Source: Actinomycetota bacterium (GTDB taxonomy: Bacteria; Actinomycetota; Actinomycetes; Streptosporangiales; Streptosporangiaceae). From it: a stretch of DNA of 17,671 bases. The translations under genes and the position numbers were made by a program. The notes beneath the pieces are model-generated. The model was not told the origin of the DNA and ran no database searches. It saw only the letters and a list, made by a program, of their open reading frames with translations. Where the stretch lies: the NCBI GenBank assembly GCA_003242605.1, contig QGUZ01000084.1:1-17671 (forward strand). The letters run 5' to 3'. Below are positions 1-6,316 of the stretch, piece by piece; the stretch's first letter is position 1; every line of letters starts with the position of its first letter.

Positions 1-5
1 TTTTT

Positions 6-70
6 CAAGCAAAAGAGGGAGACCGAGACTAAGTCGGTCTCCGTGGCCCGGAGATGTGTAAAAGAAGCAG
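6..70. other. Degraded Illumina Nextera i7 adapter (non-genomic contig end)
   Basis: Positions 6-29 resemble the P7 flow-cell oligo (about 17 of 24 ungapped matches, with the first six bases CAAGCA identical). A gap of about index size follows. Positions 37-51 resemble the Nextera read-2 primer start GTCTCGTGGGCTCGG with one insertion, one deletion and one mismatch. Positions 52-70 match the Tn5 mosaic end AGATGTGTATAAGAGACAG at 16 of 19. The order of parts and total length (65 versus 66 for P7 + 8-base index + primer) both fit. Base composition switches to high GC right after 70. The sequence is therefore best read as uncorrected adapter at a contig end. The alternative, a chance AT-richer genomic stretch, is unlikely. 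Confidence 0.85.
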
Positions 71-575
71 GGCCGGCGGGCCCCGGTGTGCCGGCGGCCC
101 GTGCCGGCGAGGCGGCGTCCGTGGCGGCCGGCGACGCCGCGGCCGGCTCGGTGTCCTCCGTCTCGGCGTCGCGCTCCTGGTCGGCGCGGAGCACGCGGCC
201 CGCCTCCGAGCGCCAGCGGGTGGGCCGGGCCTTGGCGAGCTCCGCCACCAGCTCCTCGATCCGCCTCCCGCAGCCGCGCAGCCGCCGCGCCAGCGCCGCG
301 TCCACCTCCTCGAGCCGCACGGTGGCGATGATCCGGTCCACGTCCTCGCCGTTCACCAGGCGGCGCCCCTTGGGGTCGAGGAGCTGGCGGCGGCCGCGTA
401 ACCAGCTCGAGATGTACGACTTGTCCACATTGATGTGCCGGGCGAGCGCGTCCTTGCCCGGCCGGTAGTGCGACAGCGCCTCCTCGAACAGCCCGGAGAA
501 CTCGTCGAGGACCTGGGCGAGCTCCCGGGCCGTCCGGGCGAAATCCGGCTCCTCACCGCCGGAACCCCTCGTCAT
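71..575 (-). CDS. Helix-turn-helix DNA-binding protein, 3' truncated by contig end
   Basis: Not named at family level; XRE-like helix-turn-helix protein. ATG at 575 follows a strong Shine-Dalgarno (GGGGAGG, 7-base spacer). Residues 41-62 form a helix-turn-helix (KDALARHINVDKSYISSWLR), preceded by a helical segment (12-38) and followed by a charged helical, possibly coiled-coil region (85-118). A Pro/Ala-rich disordered tail begins near residue 140. The frame stays open to the window edge, but the last ~23 codons come from adapter-like sequence and lose third-position GC, so the true C-terminus is missing. It diverges from the DUF2690 gene, with GGTTGC repeats in between. Actinobacterial DUF2690 domains are often found with XRE-type HTH domains, so a linked role is plausible but inferred. 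Confidence 0.8.
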
Positions 576-598
576 GCACACGCCTCCCCTCGATCGTC

Positions 599-670
599 GG
601 TTGCGCCGCAACCGGCGTCCGCCCTGATCACGGCGGGTGCGGGTTGCGGCGCGAACGTCCACCCGGTTGC
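599..670. promoter_or_regulatory. Three GGTTGC repeats, one in a perfect inverted repeat (candidate operator)
   Basis: GGTTGC occurs at 599-604, 642-647 and 665-670. The first copy is the left arm of GGTTGC-GCC-GCAACC (599-613), and the second extends to GGTTGCGGCGCGAAC. They lie between the divergent HTH gene (start 575) and the DUF2690 gene (start 811), where the HTH protein or another regulator could bind. No binding evidence exists; repeats of this length can arise by chance in 70% GC DNA. Confidence 0.4.
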
Positions 671-810
671 GGCTCTGGCGGGGTGGCGGCGGCGTCGGCC
701 AGCCTCGAGATCGCCGGGACGCGGAGACCACTCCCGGCACGGCCGGCCGATTCCGTTCCGCACACCACCCCTCACGCACGCGACATCGTCCGGAACATCC
801 GAGGAGCATC

Positions 811-1419
811 ATGAGGCGTTACACGCTGGTGAAAAAGATCGTGACCGGGTCGCTGCTGTGCACCCTCGCCGCGGCGATGACCACCGCCGCGACCACCCCG
901 GCCCAGGCCGCGGCCGCCGCGCCCGCGATCGGCACGGTCGCGACCTCGCCCGGCCCGGCGAGCCCGGGCGGCGGCGGGAGCGCCGGTACGGCACGGCCGG
1001 GCACCGGTGGCGGGAGCGCCGGCACGGCGCGCCCCGGCCGCAGCGGCGGCGGCACCGCGAGCCCGGGCGGCGTCACCCGCCGGCTCGGCCCCACCTGCAT
1101 CGGCTCCTCCTGCACGGGCAGGGACCCGGTCGCCACCCGGTGCTACCGGGACGCCCGCACCTACAGCAGCCACTACCGCCCGGCGGGCGGTCCCTGGCTC
1201 AAGGTCCGGTACTCGTCGCGGTGCCACACCGCCTGGGTGCAGCAGGGCAGGTGGTCCACCGGCCTCCGCGCCATGATCCAGATCCGGAACGGGGCCTCGT
1301 ACACGGTGCGGGCGAACCCGTACCGCGCGACCTACACCCGCATGGTCTACTCGAGCCTCCCGTACCGCGCCTGCGCCGAGCAGAGCAACGGCACCTGGCT
1401 CTGCACCGACTGGATGTGA
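811..1419 (+). CDS. Secreted DUF2690-domain protein
   Basis: 202 residues. ATG 811 is preceded by GAGGAG with a 4-base spacer. A Sec signal peptide is visible: KK near the start, a hydrophobic stretch around residues 11-27, and a likely cut after AQA near residue 33. Residues ~35-90 are a Gly/Ser/Pro linker containing the unit GGGSAGTARPG twice. The C-terminal ~110 residues resemble DUF2690 (the CTGRDPVAT...C..DA start and conserved RYS.RC.TAW core). Six cysteines in the mature domain suggest disulfides outside the cell. DUF2690 has no established biochemical function; in other actinobacteria it often follows an XRE helix-turn-helix and a membrane segment. Here the HTH protein is a separate divergent gene. 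Confident about export and domain; role unknown. Confidence 0.85.
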   Translation: MRRYTLVKKIVTGSLLCTLAAAMTTAATTPAQAAAAAPAIGTVATSPGPASPGGGGSAGTARPGTGGGSAGTARPGRSGGGTASPGGVTRRLGPTCIGSSCTGRDPVATRCYRDARTYSSHYRPAGGPWLKVRYSSRCHTAWVQQGRWSTGLRAMIQIRNGASYTVRANPYRATYTRMVYSSLPYRACAEQSNGTWLCTDWM

Positions 1420-1484
1420 CGGGTCTCGGGGCGGGCGCCCGCTCCCGGGCGGTCCGCCCCCATCACCCTCGCCCGGTGTGAACC

Positions 1485-1515
1485 GGCCCGCACGGCGCTC
1501 CCCGCCGTGCGGGCC
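1485..1515 (+). terminator. Strong hairpin terminator after the DUF2690 gene
   Basis: A perfect 13-bp GC-rich stem (GGCCCGCACGGCG / CGCCGTGCGGGCC) with a 5-base loop lies 66 bases after the stop at 1419. There is no T-tract, which is common for actinobacterial terminators. It separates the DUF2690 unit from the next gene. Confidence 0.65.
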
Positions 1516-1599
1516 ACTGCCGTCATCGCACGACCTCGTCGTCCGTTCCCGCACGCAACGTCACGACAGGCAGAGATCGCTCCGAGAAGGGAGGTCGCC

Positions 1600-1890
1600 G
1601 TGGACACCGTCGTGCAGGTGCTGCTCGCCGCCATCGGCACCGCACTCGTGGACGCCATGACCGGGGACGCCTGGCAGACCGTCAAGACCAGGGTGGTGAT
1701 CCTCTGGCACCGGTACCGGGAGGGCGGGCGGCCGGCACGCCCACCACGGCGGGGGAGGGCCGTGCCGCTCGCCGCCCGGCCGCGTCGGCGTCGCCGTCCA
1801 CCGCGGCCGCCCGTGCGTCCCCGGATCCCGTGCTCCCGCGCAGGCCACCGCCACCGCCGCAGGCGGCCTGCGCCGCCGAGGTTACGGTGA
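1600..1890 (+). CDS. Small hypothetical protein, probably frameshifted
   Basis: Not recognised. The GTG start at 1600 has a very good ribosome site (AAGGGAGG, 5-base spacer). The first ~40 residues read as a normal protein, VDTVVQVLLAAIGTALVDAM followed by TGDAWQTVKTRVVILWHRYREGG: one hydrophobic helix, then an amphipathic segment. After about position 1725 this frame becomes an Arg/Pro string typical of out-of-frame GC-rich DNA. The frame offset by one base becomes an Ala/Pro/Ser/Thr-rich linker with coding-like third-position GC and stays open to 2198. A one-base indel in the G/C run near 1720-1730 would join the two parts. It may be a real mutation or a sequencing error. The start is well supported; the end is not. 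Confidence 0.5.
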   Translation: MDTVVQVLLAAIGTALVDAMTGDAWQTVKTRVVILWHRYREGGRPARPPRRGRAVPLAARPRRRRRPPRPPVRPRIPCSRAGHRHRRRRPAPPRLR

Positions 1891-1926
1891 TCCGCCACGA
1901 CGTTCCGCACACGACGAAGGGCGGCG

Positions 1927-1947
1927 GCCCGGTCGCCCCAGCCGGGC
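1927..1947 (-). terminator. Possible hairpin terminator after the 61-codon gene
   Basis: GCCCGG and CCGGGC arms (1927-1932 and 1942-1947) with a 9-base loop lie 24 bases past the stop of the minus-strand gene ending at 1971. The stem is short and no T-tract follows, so this is tentative. Confidence 0.3.
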
Positions 1948-1970
1948 TACCGCCCTCGGTGTGCGATATG

Positions 1971-2156
1971 TCAAGCGGCGGAGGTGGGACCGCCGGAGTG
2001 GGGGAAACAGATGACGTTGCGGCCGGTGTAGGCGCGCAGATCGATGACCTTGTCGCGCGAGGCGGCCTCGCGACGGCGCCGGCCGCGGGCGGCGGAGCGG
2101 ATGTCCCGGATCTTGTGCCGCGTGGCACCGGGCGGGACCACCCTCAGTCTGGTCAT
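1971..2156 (-). CDS. 61-residue basic protein of unknown function
   Basis: Not recognised. It begins MTRLRVVPPGATRHKIRDIR, continues with an Arg-rich middle (RGRRRREAASRDK) and ends with an ordinary-looking segment (VIDLRAYTGRNVICFPHSGG). Codons have the high third-position GC of real genes here, unlike the other frames. ATG 2156 has a modest GGGGG element 8 bases upstream. No membrane segment or signal peptide is visible; calculated character is strongly basic, which would suit nucleic-acid binding, but that is only inference. It lies 70 bases downstream of the tiny gene at 2227-2328 on the same strand. The two share the opening M-x-R-(L/I)-R-V-V pattern. Confidence 0.7.
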   Translation of the reverse strand: MTRLRVVPPGATRHKIRDIRSAARGRRRREAASRDKVIDLRAYTGRNVICFPHSGGPTSAA

Positions 2157-2181
2157 GTCATGCCCCCGTGCGTGACGAACC

Positions 2182-2212
2182 CGTTACCCCTTATGTAACG
2201 CGCCTTGGGTAA
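2182..2212 (-). promoter_or_regulatory. Two mutually exclusive hairpins before the 61-codon gene
   Basis: On the minus strand CGTTAC (2200-2195) can pair with GTAACG (2187-2182), a 6-bp stem with a 7-base loop. Alternatively TTACCC (2212-2207) can pair with GGGTAA (2189-2184). The two pairings share the same 3' arm. They lie between the small Arg-rich gene and the 61-codon gene, where an attenuation-like switch would sit. The stems are short, so this is a hypothesis from complementarity only. Confidence 0.3.
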
Positions 2213-2226
2213 GGCCGGGATAAAGC

Positions 2227-2328
2227 CTAGTAGGGCAGTTCCCGGCGCCCGGAGGGGGTGCGCAGGTCCAGGGCGAGGCGGTCGAGGCGGGTGCGCCGCC
2301 TGCGTCGGACCACACGGATACGCCGCAT
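2227..2328 (-). CDS. Tiny Arg-rich protein or leader peptide (33 residues)
   Basis: Not recognised. ATG 2328 is preceded by one of the best ribosome sites in the window (AAAGGAGG, 6-base spacer). The frame reads MRRIRVVRRRRRTRLDRLAL, then DLRTPSGRRELPY, and ends at TAG 2227-2229. Eleven of the first 17 residues are Arg or Lys-like basic, including five consecutive Arg at positions 8-12 encoded by mixed CGA/CGC/AGG/CGG codons. It is too short for ordinary gene callers. It could be a small functional basic protein or a translated leader regulating the 61-codon gene that follows by 70 bases; the paired hairpins in that gap favour looking at the second idea. Confidence 0.65.
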   Translation of the reverse strand: MRRIRVVRRRRRTRLDRLALDLRTPSGRRELPY

Positions 2329-2360
2329 CGTCGTCCTCCTTTCGGCCCGGTCACTGAGTC

Positions 2361-2366
2361 ACCTTA
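2361..2366 (-). promoter_or_regulatory. Candidate -10 box for the small-gene pair
   Basis: TAAGGT on the minus strand fits the TAnnnT actinobacterial -10 pattern and lies 32 bases upstream of the ATG at 2328. No convincing -35 sits 17-18 bases further up. A direct repeat GTCAC-TGA-GTCAC (2350-2362 on plus) overlaps it and may be an operator. Confidence 0.3.
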
Positions 2367-2566
2367 GGCGCAGGGCGGGCCGTCGTCCGCCGATTTTTTC
2401 CGGGTGTCCGCGCGCCGGGCCCGCGGCCGCGCCACCCCGGCCCGTCCGATGCCCGGTTTCCCGGCCCGGCCGCAGGGAACGAACGCAGGGCCCGCCGCGG
2501 GGGGACCACGGCCCGCGTCGCTACCGTGATCGACTGATCGAGGATCTTCACCGGAGGTACCGGACG

Positions 2567-3406
2567 ATGACGAGGCCGAATGTCGGCGAGATCGGGGTTT
2601 GGCTGCGCTACCAGGACTTCACGCCGGAGTTCGCGTCGGCGCTGGAGGAGCTGGGGTACGGCACGCTGTGGCTCGGCGGCTCACCCGACGGCCACCTGCA
2701 GGACGTCGAGCGGGTGCTGAACGCGACCTCGAAGGTGGCGGTCGCCACGGGCATCGTCAACATCTGGAAGGACGACGCCGCCACGGTGGCCGCGTCGTTC
2801 CGCCGGATCGAGGCGGCCCACCCGGGCCGGTTCCTCCTCGGCATCGGCGCCGGGCACCGCGAGCAGATCGGCGACCGGTACGTCCGGCCCTACGAGAAGC
2901 TCGTGCAGTACCTCGACGTGCTCGACGCCGAGGGGGTGCCGCAGGACCAGCGGGTGCTCGCCGCGCTCGGCCCGCGGGTGATGCGGCTCGCCGCCGACCG
3001 GGCCGCCGGGGCGCACCCGTACTTCACCGACCCCGGGCACACCCGCGAGGCCCGCACGATCCTCGGGGCCGGCCCGCTGCTCGCCCCCGAGCAGAAGGCG
3101 ATCCTGGTGACGGATCCCGCGCAGGCGCGGAGCATCGCCCGGCCGACGCTCGGCTTCTACAAGAGCGCGGTGAACTACGCGAACAACTTCCGGCGGATGG
3201 GCTACACCGACGAGGACCTCGCCGGCGAGGGCAGCGACCGCCTCGTCGACGGCCTGTTCGCGTACGGCACGCCCGCGGCGGTCGCCGCCCGGGTCCGCGA
3301 GCACCTGTCGGCGGGCGCCGACCACGTGTGCGTGCAGCTGCTGCCCGCGGCCGGCCAGGACCTGCTCGACGGCTACCGCACCCTCGCCGCCGAGTTCTTC
3401 GGCTGA
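2567..3406 (+). CDS. Luciferase-like (LLM) F420-type oxidoreductase
   Basis: 279 residues. ATG 2567 has CGGAGG 9 bases upstream; reading further upstream gives only Arg-rich non-protein sequence. The fold is the luciferase-like TIM barrel: GVWL (10-13), the E-LGYGTLWLGGSP strand-loop (28-40), a VAVATGIVNIW strand (58-67), AHPGRFLLGIGAGH (84-97) and a C-terminal DHVCVQLLP strand. These match the shorter ~280-residue family of probable F420-dependent oxidoreductases found in mycobacteria and related actinomycetes (MSMEG_4141-type). Such enzymes use deazaflavin F420 or FMN for hydride transfer; the substrate cannot be told. It is monocistronic, convergent with the LacI gene. TACCGT at 2522-2527 could be a -10. 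The stop codon lies inside a 19-bp tandem duplication. Confidence 0.88.
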   Translation: MTRPNVGEIGVWLRYQDFTPEFASALEELGYGTLWLGGSPDGHLQDVERVLNATSKVAVATGIVNIWKDDAATVAASFRRIEAAHPGRFLLGIGAGHREQIGDRYVRPYEKLVQYLDVLDAEGVPQDQRVLAALGPRVMRLAADRAAGAHPYFTDPGHTREARTILGAGPLLAPEQKAILVTDPAQARSIARPTLGFYKSAVNYANNFRRMGYTDEDLAGEGSDRLVDGLFAYGTPAAVAARVREHLSAGADHVCVQLLPAAGQDLLDGYRTLAAEFFG

Positions 3407-3431
3407 CGCGCTGTTCTTCGGCTGACGCGCT
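3394..3431 (+). repeat. 19-bp tandem duplication across the LLM gene stop codon
   Basis: GTTCTTCGGCTGACGCGCT occurs twice back to back (3394-3412 and 3413-3431) with no mismatch. The first copy carries the last codons and TGA stop of the oxidoreductase, so the second is a non-coding duplicate of the gene end. Perfect identity suggests a recent slippage event. Confidence 0.9.
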
Positions 3432-3433
3432 CC

Positions 3434-3456
3434 GGGCGGCGGCGCCCCCGCCGCCC
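3434..3456. terminator. Hairpin between convergent LLM and LacI genes
   Basis: A perfect 9-bp stem (GGGCGGCGG / CCGCCGCCC) with loop CGCCC lies between the stop codons of the two convergent genes (3406 and 3469). It could stop transcription from both sides. No T-tract is present. Confidence 0.55.
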
Positions 3457-3468
3457 CGGGCGGACCGG

Positions 3469-4473
3469 TCAGGCGGACTCGCGCACGACCAGCTCGGTGG
3501 GGAGGATGACCGGGTGGTCGGGGCGGGCGCCGTCGATGAGCTCGAGCAGCAGCCGCACGGTCTCCTCGGCGACCCGTTCCAGCGGCTGCCGGACCGTGGT
3601 GAGCGGCGGGTGGGTGGTGAGGGCGACCGCGGAGTCGTCGAAGCCGCCCACGGCGACGTCGTCGGGCACCCGGCGGCCCGCGGCGCGCAGCGCGGTGAGC
3701 GCGCCGGCGGCCATGAGGTCGGAGCCGACGAACACCGCGTCGATGTCGGGCGCGCGCTCCAGCAGCCGGGCCATCGCGATCTCACCGCTGCGCTGGGTGT
3801 AGTCGCCGTGCTCGATGAGCCGCTTGGCGGCCCGGCGGCCGAGCACGTCGCAGAACCCCTCGAGGCGGAGCACGCCGCCGGGGGTGTCGAGCGGCCCGGT
3901 GATCGTGGCGATCCGCTTGCGGCCGCTCTCCACCAGGTAGCGGGTCATCTGGCGGGCGCCCTCGCGGTCGTCGGCGGCGGCGTACGGGATCACGGACTCG
4001 CGGCCGAGGATCGCGCCCTGCGCCGCCGCCGGGACGTTGAGCTCGCGCAGCCGGTCGGGGAGGGGGTCGCCGGCGTGGGTGGAGATGAGCAGCACCCCGT
4101 CGGCGTGGCCGCCCCGCACGTAGCGCACGACCCGCTCCCGGTCGCTGTCGTCGGCGGCGATCATCAGCACGAGGGAGACGTCGCGCTCGGCGAGCCGCCG
4201 GGTCGCGGTGCGCAGCAGCACCGGGAAGTTCGGGTCCTCGAAGAACTTCTCCTGCGGCTCGGACAGCACCATGACCACCGAGCCGGTGCGCCGGGTGACG
4301 AGGCTGCGGGCGTTGCGGTTGACCACGTAGCCCGTCTCCCGGATGGCCCGCTCGATCGCCACCCGCGCCGAGGTGCTCACGTACCGGTCCCCGTTGAGCA
4401 GCCGGGACACGGTGCCGCGGGACACCCCGGCGGCGGCGGCGACGTCACGGATGGTGGGGCGTCGCTTCTTCAC
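3469..4473 (-). CDS. LacI-family transcriptional repressor of the sugar locus
   Basis: 334 residues, normal for the family. Residues 6-27 (PTIRDVAAAAGVSRGTVSRL) form the LacI helix-turn-helix, followed by the hinge helix (52-62, NRNARSLVTRR) and a periplasmic-binding-type effector domain ending with the usual DDVAVGGFDD...PPLTTVRQP...G signature. GTG 4473 is the only good start; a weak GGAAAG lies 8 bases upstream. It is last in the transporter operon, 18 bases after the permease stop, so it is probably co-transcribed and autoregulated. The likely operators are the two CTGTGAACGTTCACAG-type palindromes at 7679-7694 and 7804-7819; the LacI-type central CpG supports this. The inducer is probably a short beta-linked sugar, by inference from GH42 and GH1 nearby. 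It resembles the CebR/CelR group but is not assigned to it. Confidence 0.92.
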   Translation of the reverse strand: MKKRRPTIRDVAAAAGVSRGTVSRLLNGDRYVSTSARVAIERAIRETGYVVNRNARSLVTRRTGSVVMVLSEPQEKFFEDPNFPVLLRTATRRLAERDVSLVLMIAADDSDRERVVRYVRGGHADGVLLISTHAGDPLPDRLRELNVPAAAQGAILGRESVIPYAAADDREGARQMTRYLVESGRKRIATITGPLDTPGGVLRLEGFCDVLGRRAAKRLIEHGDYTQRSGEIAMARLLERAPDIDAVFVGSDLMAAGALTALRAAGRRVPDDVAVGGFDDSAVALTTHPPLTTVRQPLERVAEETVRLLLELIDGARPDHPVILPTELVVRESA

Positions 4474-4491
4474 GACACCAGCTTTCCACGA

Positions 4492-5379
4492 TCAGCTCTT
4501 CACCGCGCCGCGGGACAGGTCGGTGCGCCAGTACCGCTGCATGGTGAGGAAGAGCGCGACGAGGGGGATGATCGACAGCATCGCCCCGGTGAGGATGAGG
4601 TTGTACAGCGACGGCTGGTTCGCCCCGGCGGCGAGCAGCGTGTACAGGCCGACGGTGAGCGGGAACGCCCGGTCGTCGCCGAGCATGATGAACGGCAGCA
4701 GGAAGTTGTTCCAGATCGCCGTGAACTGGAACAGGAACACCGTCACCAGGCCGGGCGTCATGAGCGGCAGCGCCACCCGGAAGAAGATCTGCCCGTGCCC
4801 GGCGCCGTCGATGCGGGCCGCCTCCACCAGCGCGTCCGGCACGGCCGCGGCCGCGTAGATCCGGGCCAGGTAGATGCCGTACGGGCTGAGGATCTGCGGC
4901 AGCAGCACCGACCAGTAGGTGTCGGCGAGGCCGGCCTTCGACAGCAGCAGGTACTGCGGGATCGCGAGCACCACGGCCGGCACGAGGATGCCGCCGATGA
5001 GCAGGTTGAACACGAGGTTCCGGCCGGGGAACCGGTACTTGGCGAGCGCGTACCCGGCGAGCGCGGACACCGCGGCCGACAGCGTGGCCCCCACCCCGGC
5101 GTACAGCACGGTGTTGCCCAGCCACAGCAGGAACACCCCGTCGCGGTAGGCGAGCAGGTCGGCGATGTTCGACCACAGCCCGCTGCCGATCGCGAGGGTG
5201 GCGGTGGAGAACAGCTCGCCCGGCGTCTTGGTCGCCGCGATCAGCACCCAGGTCACCGGGAAGAGGCAGTAGACCGCCCCGAGCAGCAGCACCGCGGTCG
5301 GCACCGCGCCGCGCAGCGGGTGGAGCCGCGGGCGCGCGTGCCGGGCGGCGGCCCGGGCCGGAAGCACACCGGTCGACAT
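4492..5379 (-). CDS. Sugar ABC transporter inner-membrane permease (MalG-like)
   Basis: 295 residues with about six membrane helices (26-50, 85-107, 122-145, 157-178, 205-229, 256-279). The EAA loop that docks the ATPase is seen at 186-209 (EAARIDGAGHGQIFFRVALP), and the tail QRYWRTDLSRGAVKS is typical of MalG-type CUT1 permeases. It forms a channel with the permease encoded just upstream. ATG 5379 follows the upstream stop by 3 bases. Its ribosome site GGGGAGG lies inside the end of that gene, so translation is probably coupled. No ATPase gene is present in the operon. Confidence 0.93.
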   Translation of the reverse strand: MSTGVLPARAAARHARPRLHPLRGAVPTAVLLLGAVYCLFPVTWVLIAATKTPGELFSTATLAIGSGLWSNIADLLAYRDGVFLLWLGNTVLYAGVGATLSAAVSALAGYALAKYRFPGRNLVFNLLIGGILVPAVVLAIPQYLLLSKAGLADTYWSVLLPQILSPYGIYLARIYAAAAVPDALVEAARIDGAGHGQIFFRVALPLMTPGLVTVFLFQFTAIWNNFLLPFIMLGDDRAFPLTVGLYTLLAAGANQPSLYNLILTGAMLSIIPLVALFLTMQRYWRTDLSRGAVKS

Positions 5380-5382
5380 CCG

Positions 5383-6306
5383 CTAGCCCTCCCCGAACGC
5401 GCGGTTCTTGACGATCCGCAGGAAGCCGAACGACAGCACCAGGGCGATGCCCGCGATCACGATCGCGGTGGCCGCGGCCGAGTACAGGTCGCCGGCGACG
5501 AACGCGTCCCGGTACACCTTCATCAGCGGGCTCCAGGTGGAGCCGATCGTGTTGGTGAGCGGCCGCAGCGCGGTCGGCTCGGTGAACACCTGGACCGTGG
5601 CGATGAGCGAGAACACCGTGGTGAGGATGATCGCCGGGGTGAGCAGCGGGATCTTCACCCGGAGCGCGATCTGCAGCTCGGTCGCCCCGTCGATGCGGGC
5701 GGCCTCGTAGTACTCGCGCGGCACGGCCCGCAGCGTGGTGTAGAGCACGAGCATGTTGAAGCCGACCCCGCCCCACACGGCCACGTTCGCCATCGAGTAG
5801 ACGACCGTGCCCGCGCCGAGCAGGTTCGCCTCCCCGTCGAACAGCTCCAGCAGGCCCTGGAACGGGCTGAGGCTCGGCAGGTAGAGGAAGCCCCACAGCA
5901 GCGTGGCGGCCACGCCCGGCACCGCGTACGGCAGGAAGATCGCGATCCGGGAGAACCGGGCGAGCCGTACGTGGGCGGTGTCGAGCATGAGCGCGAAGAT
6001 CAGGGCGAGGCCGAGCATCACCGTGAGCACCAGCGCGCCGTAGCCGAGCACCCGCAGCCAGCCCAGCCACAGCTCGGCGTCGCCGATCGCGGCGGCGTAG
6101 TTGTCGAGCCCGGCGAACACCTCGCGGCGGGAGCCGCGGCCGAGGCCGAGGCCGGACACCTGGGTACGGCGCAGGCTGAGGTAGATCGTGTAGCCGATGG
6201 GCAGCGCCATGAACAGGACGAACAGCACCACGGCCGGGGCGAGGAACAGGTAGGGGGCGGCGCCCGCGCGGGCCACGCGGGCACCGGAGCGCTTCGTGCC
6301 GGTCAT
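5383..6306 (-). CDS. Sugar ABC transporter inner-membrane permease (MalF-like)
   Basis: About 307 residues and six membrane helices. The first helix (LFLAPAVVLFVLFMALPIGY, about 20-39) is followed by a periplasmic loop containing VFAGLDNYAAAIGD, which is usual for MalF-type CUT1 permeases. The EAA loop is at about 201-219 (EAARIDGATELQIALRVKIP). The start is ambiguous: GTG 6309 and ATG 6306 are adjacent, and neither has a clear Shine-Dalgarno. The gene begins within ~10 bases of the binding-protein stop, so coupled translation is likely. It pairs with the MalG-like permease downstream. Confidence 0.92.
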   Translation of the reverse strand: MTGTKRSGARVARAGAAPYLFLAPAVVLFVLFMALPIGYTIYLSLRRTQVSGLGLGRGSRREVFAGLDNYAAAIGDAELWLGWLRVLGYGALVLTVMLGLALIFALMLDTAHVRLARFSRIAIFLPYAVPGVAATLLWGFLYLPSLSPFQGLLELFDGEANLLGAGTVVYSMANVAVWGGVGFNMLVLYTTLRAVPREYYEAARIDGATELQIALRVKIPLLTPAIILTTVFSLIATVQVFTEPTALRPLTNTIGSTWSPLMKVYRDAFVAGDLYSAAATAIVIAGIALVLSFGFLRIVKNRAFGEG

Positions 6307-6316
6307 CACGGGCGGG

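Noticed and set aside
18..42. Perfect 9-bp hairpin followed by a T-run on the minus strand, resembling an intrinsic terminator of the HTH gene
   Set aside because: It lies wholly inside the adapter-like stretch and arises from P7/index/primer sequence, not from the genome.
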